A DNA stretch of 64,000 nt from Gammaproteobacteria bacterium (GTDB taxonomy: Bacteria; Pseudomonadota; Gammaproteobacteria; Pseudomonadales; Pseudohongiellaceae). Below are positions 51,186 through 59,516 of the stretch, piece by piece. The stretch is taken from NCBI GenBank assembly GCA_030654835.1, contig JAURWS010000031.1, positions 1-64,000 of the forward strand, read 5' to 3'. Position 1 is the stretch's first letter. Every line of letters starts with the position of its first letter. Made by a program: the position numbers and the translations under genes. The notes beneath the pieces are model-generated. The model worked only from the letters and a program-made list of their open reading frames with translations, was not told the DNA's origin and searched no databases.

Positions 51186-52229
51186 TCAGGGCTGCAGTGT
51201 CACTCTCTGCACACGCCAGTTACCCGTTTCACCTACCAGCAGGTTGTTCTCCTCCTGACAGTCAATGGCATTCACCGTGCCGAACTCGCCGATGTTCTTC
51301 CCGGCCTTGCCGAACTTGCCGATGATGGTGCCGTCCAGGCGCATCTTGTAGATCTCGCCAGCCACGTCGAGATTATCCGGCGGGTTGGAGTTGGAGACAT
51401 ACATCACCTGCTCCGGTCCCGGGGTGATGCACATCGCCATGGGTGAGCCGAAGCCCTTCATCTCGCGCAGCACGTTGCCTTCCGTGTCGAACACCTGAAT
51501 GCGCTGGTTGTTGTAGTCGGCCACGTAGATATTGTCGGCGGCGTCGATGGCGATGCCATGCACCACGTTGAATTGCCCCGCAGCGGCGCCATAGCTGCCC
51601 CAGTTCTTGATCCAGCGCCCGGAGGGTTCATATTTGGCGATGCGCGCGTTGCGCATGCCGTCGGCGACATAGAAGTTGCCTTGCGAATCCCACGCCACGT
51701 CGGTCGGCCCCTGGAAGGATTCTCCTTCGACCCCCACCCCTTCACGGGCTGGTTGCTCGAACAATGGCGCTGGCAGACGCATCGCCTCGGGCTTGCGGCT
51801 CATCACCATGACGATACGACCATCCTGGTCAAACTTGACCACCTGACCGGACATCTGATCCACCGACCAGATGTAATCATCGCCATCCACGCGCACCTGC
51901 TGAGCATAGAGGGCGCCGTAGCTCCCCTGCCCCATCTCGCGCTGATACTCCCCGTCGGCGTTGAACTTGAACAACCGTGCGCCGCCGTGGGAAACATAGC
52001 GGGAAGCGCCCAGGGTGATGGTGGGGTTGCCGGTGCGGGTGTAGACGAAGATTTCGCCATCGGAATTGCGCGCCACCCCGGCGGCCTCGCCCATGTGGAT
52101 ATCGTCAGGGAAGCCGCTGAGTGCATCCTCCGCCGTAAACGCTATCTCAGTAACCGGTGTTTGAGCATGTGTCTGCATCCCCAGCGTGACTGCGGCTGCC
52201 AGCACCATTAATTGCATCGAACTTTTCAT
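51186..52229 (-). CDS. Exported NHL-repeat propeller protein
   Basis: A 347-residue protein with a signal peptide (1-22) and a six-bladed NHL propeller. Repeats read 'DGEIFVYTRTG', 'DDYIWSVDQMSGQVVKFDQD', 'GPTDVAWDSQGNFYVADGMR', 'VHGIAIDAADNIYVADYNNQ' and 'RIQVFDTEGN'. It resembles peptidyl-alpha-hydroxyglycine alpha-amidating-lyase-like NHL proteins. Such proteins bind ligands or act as lyases; the catalytic residues of the lyase were not identified here. It is followed, 42 bp upstream in the operon, by a paralogue, and both face a PQQ enzyme. Confidence 0.82.
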   Translation of the reverse strand: MKSSMQLMVLAAAVTLGMQTHAQTPVTEIAFTAEDALSGFPDDIHMGEAAGVARNSDGEIFVYTRTGNPTITLGASRYVSHGGARLFKFNADGEYQREMGQGSYGALYAQQVRVDGDDYIWSVDQMSGQVVKFDQDGRIVMVMSRKPEAMRLPAPLFEQPAREGVGVEGESFQGPTDVAWDSQGNFYVADGMRNARIAKYEPSGRWIKNWGSYGAAAGQFNVVHGIAIDAADNIYVADYNNQRIQVFDTEGNVLREMKGFGSPMAMCITPGPEQVMYVSNSNPPDNLDVAGEIYKMRLDGTIIGKFGKAGKNIGEFGTVNAIDCQEENNLLVGETGNWRVQRVTLQP

Positions 52230-52271
52230 GTTTCACTCCTCACCCGCTTCTGAGCGGGCGGTGTTGAATGG

Positions 52272-53309
52272 TTATGGTCTGGGATCTTCGCCGAGAAGAA
52301 TCTTCTGTACCCGCCAGGCAGAAATCTCTGCCACCAGCAGCTCGCTGGGATCGCGACAGTCCATGCCATGAATGGTCTGGAACTGACCGGCCGCCTTGCC
52401 AGCCTCGCCAAACCTGCCGATGATCGTGCCGTCCAGCTCCATCTTGTAGACCTCGCCGCTGGTCGCCCAGGACGCCGCCGGATTGCTGTCGGAGTTGGAA
52501 TTGGACACGAACAGATACTGGTGCTCGCCCTCAGAGATACAGATCTCCCACGGGTCACCGGTCTCTTCATACATATCCAGTAATTCCAGATCGCTGCTGT
52601 AGACCTTGACGCGGGCATTGCCACGGTCGCCTACATAGATATTGCCCAGATTGTCCGAGGCGATGGTGTGCGGCGTATCGAACTGGTCGATGGCCTCGCC
52701 ACGCTGACCGGTGCCCACCTGGCCGACATAGTGGCCATCCGGGGTGAATTTCACGACGCGGTGATTGATGTAGCCGTCCGAGACGAAGATATTGCCTTCG
52801 GTATCCCAGGTGACGTCTGTCGGTCGTCCGAACAGGTAGCGCTCATCCGGCCCCGCCCCCCCGGGCAGCTCGATCGCACCCTTGACGGCTTCGGGGCGGT
52901 ACCCCAGCACCATCACGACCCGGCCTTCCGGGTTGAACTTCATCACCTGATTGGAGCCTTCGTCGACTGCCCAGATGTTGTCGTCGCGGTCCACGCGCAC
53001 CTTGTGAGCGAATTCCAGACCGTACAGTCCGGCGCCGATCTCGCGAACGTAATTGCCATTCTGGTCAAATTCGAACAGGCGCGTGTCGCCGCTGCGAGTG
53101 TAGATGAAGATGTGCCCTTGAGAGTTGGTTGCCACTCCCAGCACTTCGCCGAAATACAATCCTTCGGGCAGTTTGATGAATCCTTCCACAGGTTCGTGAG
53201 GGATGGTGGGAACGTTTTTGGCCAGCGCCTGAGCGGCGAGCGGACCAGTCCACGTCAGCATGACAGCAGCCACAAGCGGCAGCAGGGGCCAGCGATTGTT
53301 CAGTTTCAC
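52272..53309 (-). CDS. Exported NHL-repeat propeller protein, paralogue of the preceding
   Basis: A 345-residue protein with signal peptide (1-26, LAAQALAK) and the same six-bladed NHL layout: 'QGHIFIYTRSGDTRLFEFDQ', 'DNIWAVDEGSNQVMKFNPEG', 'GRPTDVTWDTEGNIFVSDGY', 'TIASDNLGNIYVGDRGNARV'. It is close to its neighbour in blade sequence and in the ending 'EISAWRVQKI'; the two probably arose by tandem duplication. The start is a GTG at 53309 with GGAGG 6-7 nt upstream; a longer frame to 53375 is not conserved. It is transcribed away from the PQQ gene at 53508. Confidence 0.82.
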   Translation of the reverse strand: MKLNNRWPLLPLVAAVMLTWTGPLAAQALAKNVPTIPHEPVEGFIKLPEGLYFGEVLGVATNSQGHIFIYTRSGDTRLFEFDQNGNYVREIGAGLYGLEFAHKVRVDRDDNIWAVDEGSNQVMKFNPEGRVVMVLGYRPEAVKGAIELPGGAGPDERYLFGRPTDVTWDTEGNIFVSDGYINHRVVKFTPDGHYVGQVGTGQRGEAIDQFDTPHTIASDNLGNIYVGDRGNARVKVYSSDLELLDMYEETGDPWEICISEGEHQYLFVSNSNSDSNPAASWATSGEVYKMELDGTIIGRFGEAGKAAGQFQTIHGMDCRDPSELLVAEISAWRVQKILLGEDPRP

Positions 53310-53507
53310 GGGGGAGCCTCCAGTTATTATTATTGAGTGCGCGGAAACTGTCCTCGTACTGCGCCGCGCTGTCAAGGACGGCGTGGCCCGGTCCTGAAAA
53401 AAAGCGACGGAAAGAGGGGGCTTGCGCTGAATGGCCAGCCATCGCGCTTACCTCTGGAATTGTGTTAGCGTGAGGCCGATCAAGAACAACAGCATAAGGG
53501 AGACATC

Positions 53508-55379
53508 ATGAACAACAACGGATGGCACCGGAAGCGCAGCCTGGTGCTCGCCACAGCCGTGCTGGGCGCCTGCCTCAGCGCCGGTCTCAGAGTCCAGGCC
53601 GCGAGCGCGGCAGACGGTCCCGCTGTCGACTGGCCACAATACCGTGGCGATCTTGCAGGCACCGGCTACTCGCCACTGACGCAGATCGACGCGAGCAATG
53701 TCAGCTCGCTGACCCCAGGCTGGCGCTACTCACTGCGCAGCGCTGGCGACACCAGTGAGAACGGACCCAACTCGCAGGCCACCCCGATCGTCGTCGATGG
53801 CGTCATGTACGTGCCCGGCGCCGACGCTATCGTGGCGCTCGATCCGACCACCGGCACCGAAATATGGAAGCACACCGTCAGCGGAGACACGCCCTCACGC
53901 CGTGGCGTCGCCTACTGGGCTGGCAGCAGCGACAGCGCCGCCCGCATCCTCTTCACCGCCGGCACGCAGTTGATGGCACTCGACGCGGCCACCGGAGTTC
54001 CGGCCGTCGCCTTCGGTGCGCAGGGCAACATCGATCTGGTGACTCCTTACAACTCCGTTCCTCTGGTCTACGACAACATCGTCGTGGTGGGCGCCAACAC
54101 CCCGCGTGGCGCCGCTGGCGGCATCGGCAATGCCCGCGCCTATGATCTGCGTACGGGCGAAAAGCTCTGGGAGTTCAGCTCGGTGCCGCAGCCGGGCCAG
54201 CTCGGTCACGACACCTGGGAAGGCGACAGCTGGCAGGGCCGCCTCGGCGCCAATGCCTGGCCCTTCTATTTCACCGTGGATGCCGAGCGCGAATTGCTGT
54301 ACTTGCCGCTGGCCTCGCCCATCCCCTTCGCTTACGGGGGCGACCGCGAGGGGGCCAACCTGTTCGCCAACTCGATAGTGGCGGTGAACATCCGCAGCGG
54401 CGAATACGCCTGGCACTTTCAAACCATTCATCACGACCTCTGGGATCACGATCCACCCGCTGCCCCCGCACTGTTCGACATCGAGCGCGACGGCGCCAGC
54501 ATTCCTGCCTTGGGCGTGACCACCAAATCCGGGTATCTGTACATTCTCGATCGCACTACGGGCGAGGCCATCTACGGGATCGAGGAGCGGGCAGTGCCAC
54601 CCAGTGACGTGCCCGGTGAGCACGCCTTCCCGACCCAGCCGATCCCGGTGAACCCACCGGCACTGGCCCGCGTCAGTTACGCCCCGCGCGATCTGGTACG
54701 TGCCGAACAGACCTCGGCCGAGCACGCGCAGGCATGTGCGGAGCTGGCGGCCAGTGTCGGCGCTATCCACAACGAGGGGGCCTTCACGCCCTGGGCCTAT
54801 CGTCCGGACGAGACCAGCACCCGCACGACGCTGCTCTTCCCCGGCCTGGTAGGCGGCCCCAACTGGGGCGGCGCATCGTTCGATCCAGCCTCGGGTTACC
54901 TCTTCGTGTTCTCGCAGGATATCGGCAGCTTCGGCTGGATGCAGGCGGCCGAGCCAGGTGCGGCGTTCCCCTTCGAGAGACGCAGCCCGCGACCGGCCAA
55001 CTTTGATGTGCAGATCGGAGATTCGCGCTGGCCCTGCCAGTCACCGCCCTGGGGGCGCCTGACTGCCGTGGACAGCAGAAGCGGAGACATCGTCTGGCAG
55101 CAGCCCGTCGGCATTACCGAGGGCCTGCCCGCTGAGCGTCAGCAGACCGGCCGACCCGGCCGCGCCGCCGCGATTGCCACCGCCAGCGGCCTGCTGTTCA
55201 TGGCCTCTACCGACGACAATCGTTTCCGCGCTCTGGACGCCCGCTCCGGCACACAGTTGTGGGAGACGACGCTGCCCAGACGCGGCAACGCCAATCCGAT
55301 GACCTATGCGGACGCCGAAGGCAGGCAGTATGTGGTGATTGTAGCGACGGATGAGGTGGTGGCATACCGGTTGCCCTGA
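53508..55379 (+). CDS. Exported PQQ-dependent dehydrogenase-like propeller
   Basis: A 623-residue quinoprotein. Signal peptide 1-32, then WPQYRGDLAGTGYSPLTQID (about 43-62), the opening of membrane/periplasmic glucose-dehydrogenase-like PQQ enzymes. Blades carry 'TPIVVDGVMYVPGADAIVAL', 'GTEIWKHTVSGD' and 'TGEKLWEFSSVPQPGQLGHD TWE'. 'IHHDLWDHDPPAAPALFDI' holds the conserved His-Asp region, and 'TSDDNRFRALDARSGTQLWE'-like sequence closes the propeller. No haem or membrane-anchor domain. It likely oxidises a sugar or alcohol in the periplasm with electrons going to a separate cytochrome, perhaps the one fused at 48962. Confidence 0.85.
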   Translation: MNNNGWHRKRSLVLATAVLGACLSAGLRVQAASAADGPAVDWPQYRGDLAGTGYSPLTQIDASNVSSLTPGWRYSLRSAGDTSENGPNSQATPIVVDGVMYVPGADAIVALDPTTGTEIWKHTVSGDTPSRRGVAYWAGSSDSAARILFTAGTQLMALDAATGVPAVAFGAQGNIDLVTPYNSVPLVYDNIVVVGANTPRGAAGGIGNARAYDLRTGEKLWEFSSVPQPGQLGHDTWEGDSWQGRLGANAWPFYFTVDAERELLYLPLASPIPFAYGGDREGANLFANSIVAVNIRSGEYAWHFQTIHHDLWDHDPPAAPALFDIERDGASIPALGVTTKSGYLYILDRTTGEAIYGIEERAVPPSDVPGEHAFPTQPIPVNPPALARVSYAPRDLVRAEQTSAEHAQACAELAASVGAIHNEGAFTPWAYRPDETSTRTTLLFPGLVGGPNWGGASFDPASGYLFVFSQDIGSFGWMQAAEPGAAFPFERRSPRPANFDVQIGDSRWPCQSPPWGRLTAVDSRSGDIVWQQPVGITEGLPAERQQTGRPGRAAAIATASGLLFMASTDDNRFRALDARSGTQLWETTLPRRGNANPMTYADAEGRQYVVIVATDEVVAYRLP

Positions 55380-55418
55380 GCTTGCGGCAACCGGTTTGCA
55401 ACGCGATGCGCCGAGACT

Positions 55419-55688
55419 TCAGCGACTGATGCGAGTGTCGCTGCGGTGATCGGCGCAGAATTCTCTGCGGGTCTTTTCTGTGCCGTCCGGCTTGAAGAAG
55501 CTCCAGAACTCGGCTCCTGCGAGGAACACGTTGGTCATGCCACAGCGGATCCGGAAGTTGCCATCCTCAATAATCGCGTAGCCAGGAGGCAGGACCATTG
55601 GCTGCTGCGACTGTCCACCATCGCTCGCGCATGAGACAAACACGGACATACATACTGACATTACTGCAAAGGCACGTCGTGACGACAT
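55419..55688 (-). CDS. Small secreted protein, twin 1
   Basis: An 89-residue protein with an N-terminal signal region (MSVCMSVFVSCAS, lipobox-like VSC). The mature part reads PPGYAIIEDGNFRIRCGMTN, then FLAGAEFWSFFKPDGTEKTR and REFCADHRSDTRISR. The same plan, PPGYA - C - FF-DG-EKT-REFC-RS, is shared with the protein at 55793. Two Cys that may pair. No family recognised. The two genes look like a tandem duplication. Confidence 0.72.
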   Translation of the reverse strand: MSSRRAFAVMSVCMSVFVSCASDGGQSQQPMVLPPGYAIIEDGNFRIRCGMTNVFLAGAEFWSFFKPDGTEKTRREFCADHRSDTRISR

Positions 55689-55792
55689 GACAACTCCTTT
55701 TCTGGCGGTGATCTGTAACGGTAGAGGGTTTGACTTGATACGGCAGCGTAGCGATCCGGATCATAACACCGCTTCCCCGGTGCAGGCGCGCC

Positions 55793-56098
55793 TCACCTTC
55801 TGAAGAGCGTCCCGCTGCGGTACTCCCCGCAGAATTCCCGAAGAGTCTTCTCTGCTCCGTCCTCCTTGAAGAAATGATCGATGGATTGGCGTGGCAGGGA
55901 CACCCACTTGGTGCCACAACGCACCAGAAAGTTGTTGTCCTCGAAGACACTGGCGTAACCCGGTGGCTGCAGCAACGGACGTCCAGATGTGCCAGCGCTG
56001 GCACAGCCCGCAAGAGGAGAGACGAGAGCAGTCGCAAGGACCAACGCAATGACGGTTTTATAGACAGGCATAACTGCAATAACACGTTGCTGTGACAT
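55793..56098 (-). CDS. Small secreted protein, twin 2
   Basis: A 101-residue protein: signal with lipobox-like LAGCAS, then LLQPPGYASVFEDNNFLVRC, GTKWVSLPRQSIDHFFKEDG and AEKTLREFCGEYRSGTLFRR. It shares the core plan and the two Cys with the 55419 protein, about 104 bp away. The ATG at 56098 has GGAGTGG upstream; the frame opens 18 codons earlier without conserved sequence. Function unknown. Confidence 0.73.
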   Translation of the reverse strand: MSQQRVIAVMPVYKTVIALVLATALVSPLAGCASAGTSGRPLLQPPGYASVFEDNNFLVRCGTKWVSLPRQSIDHFFKEDGAEKTLREFCGEYRSGTLFRR

Positions 56099-56229
56099 GG
56101 CCACTCCTTCCCTGTGATTGATTGACTGAGGCAGATTTTCGAAGACTTGCACGCGCGGAGGATATTATCCCGGATTGCCAGCCCCCGCCATGAGAGAGGG
56201 GCAGGCGACCGGCTTATGAGATGAGCGCC

Positions 56230-56937
56230 TTACACAGTCGTATCGGCACGGGTGATCGACAGATACAGCGAGGCAAACGAAGCCTTGATCCACATGATCG
56301 CCGGGAAGATGCCGACCAGCAGTAATGCCATCCCCAATACAAACAGGAAGAACGAGGTCAGCCCCAGCAGGAAGATTGTCCAGGTGTGACCCCGGGTGAT
56401 CCGCCAGCTCGCCTCGACAGCCGCGATTGGCTCCATGCCCTCATCCATCACCAGATAAGACGCGAACACCAGACGGCAGGCCACATAGATTCCCGGAATC
56501 ACCAGTGCAATGAAGCCGATGCCGACCAGCCCGAACACCAGCAGCGCCGTGAGCACCACATTGATGTAGTTCTGAAAGCCGTCGAACATGCTCTTCATTT
56601 CAACCGGATCACCGCGCACGCCGCGCAGGAACACCAGGTCGATGCCGTAGTTGACCACCGGCATGAACAACAACCGGTAGGCGAACCCCAGCAGGCCGAA
56701 GAAAGGCGACACGCTGTCATCACCAGAACCTTCCATGCTCGCGCCCTGAAACGGAATCTCCATCACGACCAAGACGAGCACGGGCAGGAAGAACACCAGA
56801 AAATTGTCCTGCATCTTGCGCCAGCCACTGCCGAGGGCACTGCCGACGCGTGGCTCCGGGTAGGTGGTCGCAGAATGACTGGTCGGGCCTGGGGCCCCAT
56901 CTGCATCCGGCAGCAGATTGGTTTCTTCGTTCTCCAT
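56230..56937 (-). CDS. Multi-helix membrane protein
   Basis: A 235-residue protein. After a hydrophilic N-terminus (1-40, NLLPDADGAPGPTS) it has five or six hydrophobic helices: FLVFFLPVLVLVVMEIPF, FGLLGFAYRLLFMPVVNYGI, VVLTALLVFGLVGIGFIALV and FLLGLTSFFLFVLGMALLLV. 'AVEASWRITRGHTWTIFLLG' is the conserved DUF975-like/'glycerophosphodiester phosphodiesterase membrane-domain' signature (ASxxxxxG-xW). Function unknown; such proteins are common envelope proteins. It is divergent from the LuxR regulator at 57084 and shares the palindrome at 57009. Confidence 0.72.
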   Translation of the reverse strand: MENEETNLLPDADGAPGPTSHSATTYPEPRVGSALGSGWRKMQDNFLVFFLPVLVLVVMEIPFQGASMEGSGDDSVSPFFGLLGFAYRLLFMPVVNYGIDLVFLRGVRGDPVEMKSMFDGFQNYINVVLTALLVFGLVGIGFIALVIPGIYVACRLVFASYLVMDEGMEPIAAVEASWRITRGHTWTIFLLGLTSFFLFVLGMALLLVGIFPAIMWIKASFASLYLSITRADTTV

Positions 56938-57008
56938 GACGATCTCCTTGCTATGAGTTGAGGTTGTTGGCTGGTGGCAAAATTAAGCGCATTCCGCACC
57001 GCTGCCAA

Positions 57009-57048
57009 ACTACCAAAGTAGTGATTTGCAAATTCCTACTTTGGTAGT
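57009..57048. promoter_or_regulatory. 13-bp perfect inverted repeat between divergent genes, candidate LuxR-type operator
   Basis: ACTACCAAAGTAG (57009-57021) and CTACTTTGGTAGT (57036-57048) are exact reverse complements with a 14-nt gap. Each arm is itself nearly palindromic (CTAC-x4-GTAG), like NarL/LuxR-type operator half-sites. The site ends 35 bp before the regulator start and lies 72 bp from the divergent membrane-protein gene. Confidence 0.65.
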
Positions 57049-57083
57049 GATGCAGTCGTGTTGCCCGGTGCTATATTCGCGGC

Positions 57084-58004
57084 ATGATTGACTACAACAC
57101 TCTTCTTCTCTGGCTTAGCTTTACACTCTGCCTCTCTATGACGGCGGGCGGCATCCTCGTTCTGTTCCGCCATCGCCAGGGCGTCAGGAAGGCTGCGTTC
57201 AATTTCCTGCAGTATTTTCTGATACTGCTTTATGTCTTCGGCTTCTATGGGTTGTGGAGCGGGATTCTCGTGGCGGAGTTGACGAATCTGGAGAACGTGG
57301 AAGCCGTGGCGACGCTCGTGTCGCGGCTGGGCGCTCCGTTTTATCTCTGCGCTCTGGTGATGTTGCTGATCTGGGTCGCCCGGGCTCAAGAACGTCCGGC
57401 GGGGTGGATCGTGGCACTGACGTCGACGCTGACTATCGCACTCGTCATGATCATCAGCTTGGTGGGGGTGTTGCTCGCGCAGCCATGGGGTGGGGACGAT
57501 CCGGTGCGCACGGTCTGCTCGGTGGCCGGGTTGGTGACATCACTGGCGGTGGTGGCCACTCTCGTCTCGGGTAGCAAAGCAGTCGTCAGGCCCGAAGCCA
57601 GAAATGCGCTCACCGCGCTGGCGGCAGGAACGGGCCTGATTCATCTGGGTGCGTTTACGCCGCTGGTACAGGAAGCGCACTACGAGACAATTTTCGTGGT
57701 GCTGTTCTACCTCTTCAACACCGCGCTGGTGGTGTTCTACACCTATCAGGCGGTGGATGATGAAGTGCAACCGCAGCCCAGACTGACTCTCGATGACTTC
57801 CTTGCACGCTATGGCATCAGCAAGCGGGAGGCCGACATCGTGCACGGCATCTACGCAGGCAAGACCAATCAGGAAATCGCCAACCAGTTGTTCATCACCC
57901 TGCAGACCGTGAAGGACCATTCGTCACGGATCTATCAGAAAGCCTTCGTCAAGAATCGCGCGCAGCTGACGACGTTGATTAGAGAGACTCAGAACGTCAG
58001 CTGA
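57084..58004 (+). CDS. Membrane-bound LuxR-type transcriptional regulator
   Basis: A 306-residue protein that begins with seven hydrophobic helices (about 7-28, 41-63, 78-98, 107-131, 141-160, 170-190, 200-222) and ends with a LuxR-type HTH (about 240-300: YGISKREADIVHGIYAGKTN, QEIANQLFITLQTVKDHSSR, IYQKAFVKNRAQLTTLI). Signal perception in the membrane with a cytoplasmic DNA-binding domain is a rare but known design. It probably binds the palindrome at 57009 and controls itself and the divergent membrane protein. Its last 16 bp overlap the end of the porin gene on the other strand. Confidence 0.85.
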   Translation: MIDYNTLLLWLSFTLCLSMTAGGILVLFRHRQGVRKAAFNFLQYFLILLYVFGFYGLWSGILVAELTNLENVEAVATLVSRLGAPFYLCALVMLLIWVARAQERPAGWIVALTSTLTIALVMIISLVGVLLAQPWGGDDPVRTVCSVAGLVTSLAVVATLVSGSKAVVRPEARNALTALAAGTGLIHLGAFTPLVQEAHYETIFVVLFYLFNTALVVFYTYQAVDDEVQPQPRLTLDDFLARYGISKREADIVHGIYAGKTNQEIANQLFITLQTVKDHSSRIYQKAFVKNRAQLTTLIRETQNVS

Positions 58005-59365
58005 CTCTGTAGATAGAAGTAATGGGTCTGCGACGCCATCTTCGCGCCGCCCACCCGCTCCGCGAAATCTGACCAGTCGACCCACGCAAAACCACTCTCC
58101 AGCGTCAGGTTGCCCGGGATGACGTCCCATTGCAGACGCGCTTCCAACTGCTGACCAAGACCACGTCCCGAGCTGCCACGACTGTCACGCAGCCCTGTCC
58201 CTGACCAGGTATCGCGTGACTCCGCCAGACGAAACTCCCGATGGGTCACCATCAGACGCATACCCGCTGCAGGCGTTGCGTTGATGCGGTATCCGGCAGA
58301 CACAAGATTGGTTCGTGCGAAAGGACCATAGAGGCTGGTAGGACCGAAATCAAAACGGCGTTCGCCGTAGACATCACCAATGCGCTCCATACTGCCATCG
58401 AGCGGATTCTCATCGCCTGACGCATAATCGAAGAGCGCCTGTACCCTGGGATTCCAGGCGGCGGCGAAGCTGTAACCAACTTCAGCGTGCAGAAAATATG
58501 CTTCATGATCCAGAGTGCGCACATCGGTGCTGGCCGCTGTGGCATGCGAGCTGCCCCTTTGCAGCACGGTTTCAATGTCGAAATCCATCTGCTTCGCTGC
58601 CGTCGGATGGAACAGCCGGACGCCGTAGTGGTTCAGTCGGCGATTCGTCCCTGTTTGACTGCGGGTGTCCTTTTCGTTCAACCGGATGTAGTAAAAATCG
58701 CCTCGCAGCCACTCAGTCAGTGCAGGCAGTTCGCTGAATGCTCCCCACAGTTCGATAGCGTCACTGCGCCGATCCCGCACGGTGCGATTCGCCAGGAGGT
58801 CGTTGAGATTATTGGGAATGCCGGGAACCGGTTGCAGATAGAACAACTGCAGACGCGAGCCATTTTCCAGTGTCAGCGCGGAATTCAGTCCGTCAAAACT
58901 CGTGGGCACCGTGCTGAAAGTGCTGCGGGCAATGACGCGACGGCTGCCAAGATCAACGGTCTGCCTGCCGAGCTTCACGTCGAGCGTCGTTTTCTGCTGC
59001 AGGAAATCGCTGACGTTCACGGTGGCATAGAGTTGTTGCAGGTTTGCAGTATTCACCACTTTGCTCGTCAGCGAGCTGCCGGAATCGGCAAGGGCCTGCC
59101 GCGCATCGAGGACTTCGAGCACAACGCTGGAATTCTCCTTGCGATACTCTCCGGTCACCGTCGTGCGCGAAAGCAACACCTGATCACTGCTGCCCAGCCG
59201 CCCAGCCCGGAACTGACCATCGAGATTTTCAAAGCGCAGCTGATGGGTGAACACCACACGGGTATTGTCGGTGGATTCAATGAGGCGCCAGGGTTGTGAA
59301 TCTTGAGCGAAGCTTGGAAGAGCGAACGGGATTAAAAGTAGAAAGGCTGAAAACCTGTGCCGCAT
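57989..59365 (-). CDS. Outer-membrane porin of the alginate-export family
   Basis: A 458-residue beta-barrel protein with a signal peptide (1-22, FALPSFAQD). TRVVFTHQLRFENLDGQFRA opens the barrel, and successive strands (VLLSRTTVTGEYRKENSSVV; RQTVDLGSRRVIARSTFSTV; LQLFYLQPVPGIPNNLNDLL) fit the 'Alginate_exp' porin family. It ends in THYFYLQSQLTF with an aromatic final residue, as outer-membrane barrels do. The 'KLGRQTVDLGSRR' strand is the family signature. GGAG lies 7 nt before the ATG. Transcribed in the same direction as the cytochrome pair upstream, but 150 bp separate them. Confidence 0.82.
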   Translation of the reverse strand: MRHRFSAFLLLIPFALPSFAQDSQPWRLIESTDNTRVVFTHQLRFENLDGQFRAGRLGSSDQVLLSRTTVTGEYRKENSSVVLEVLDARQALADSGSSLTSKVVNTANLQQLYATVNVSDFLQQKTTLDVKLGRQTVDLGSRRVIARSTFSTVPTSFDGLNSALTLENGSRLQLFYLQPVPGIPNNLNDLLANRTVRDRRSDAIELWGAFSELPALTEWLRGDFYYIRLNEKDTRSQTGTNRRLNHYGVRLFHPTAAKQMDFDIETVLQRGSSHATAASTDVRTLDHEAYFLHAEVGYSFAAAWNPRVQALFDYASGDENPLDGSMERIGDVYGERRFDFGPTSLYGPFARTNLVSAGYRINATPAAGMRLMVTHREFRLAESRDTWSGTGLRDSRGSSGRGLGQQLEARLQWDVIPGNLTLESGFAWVDWSDFAERVGGAKMASQTHYFYLQSQLTF

Positions 59366-59516
59366 TGTGACTCTCCGGGACGATTGATATTCGAGGTCGG
59401 AACGCCACTGCAGTGCGATACCGACCTCCTCCAATTTCCCGGCAATACTACTTGTTGTCAGCGCCCGCTGCACCCGCCATCGACGTATCTTCCATCGCCA
59501 TTGATTCAACGCATCT

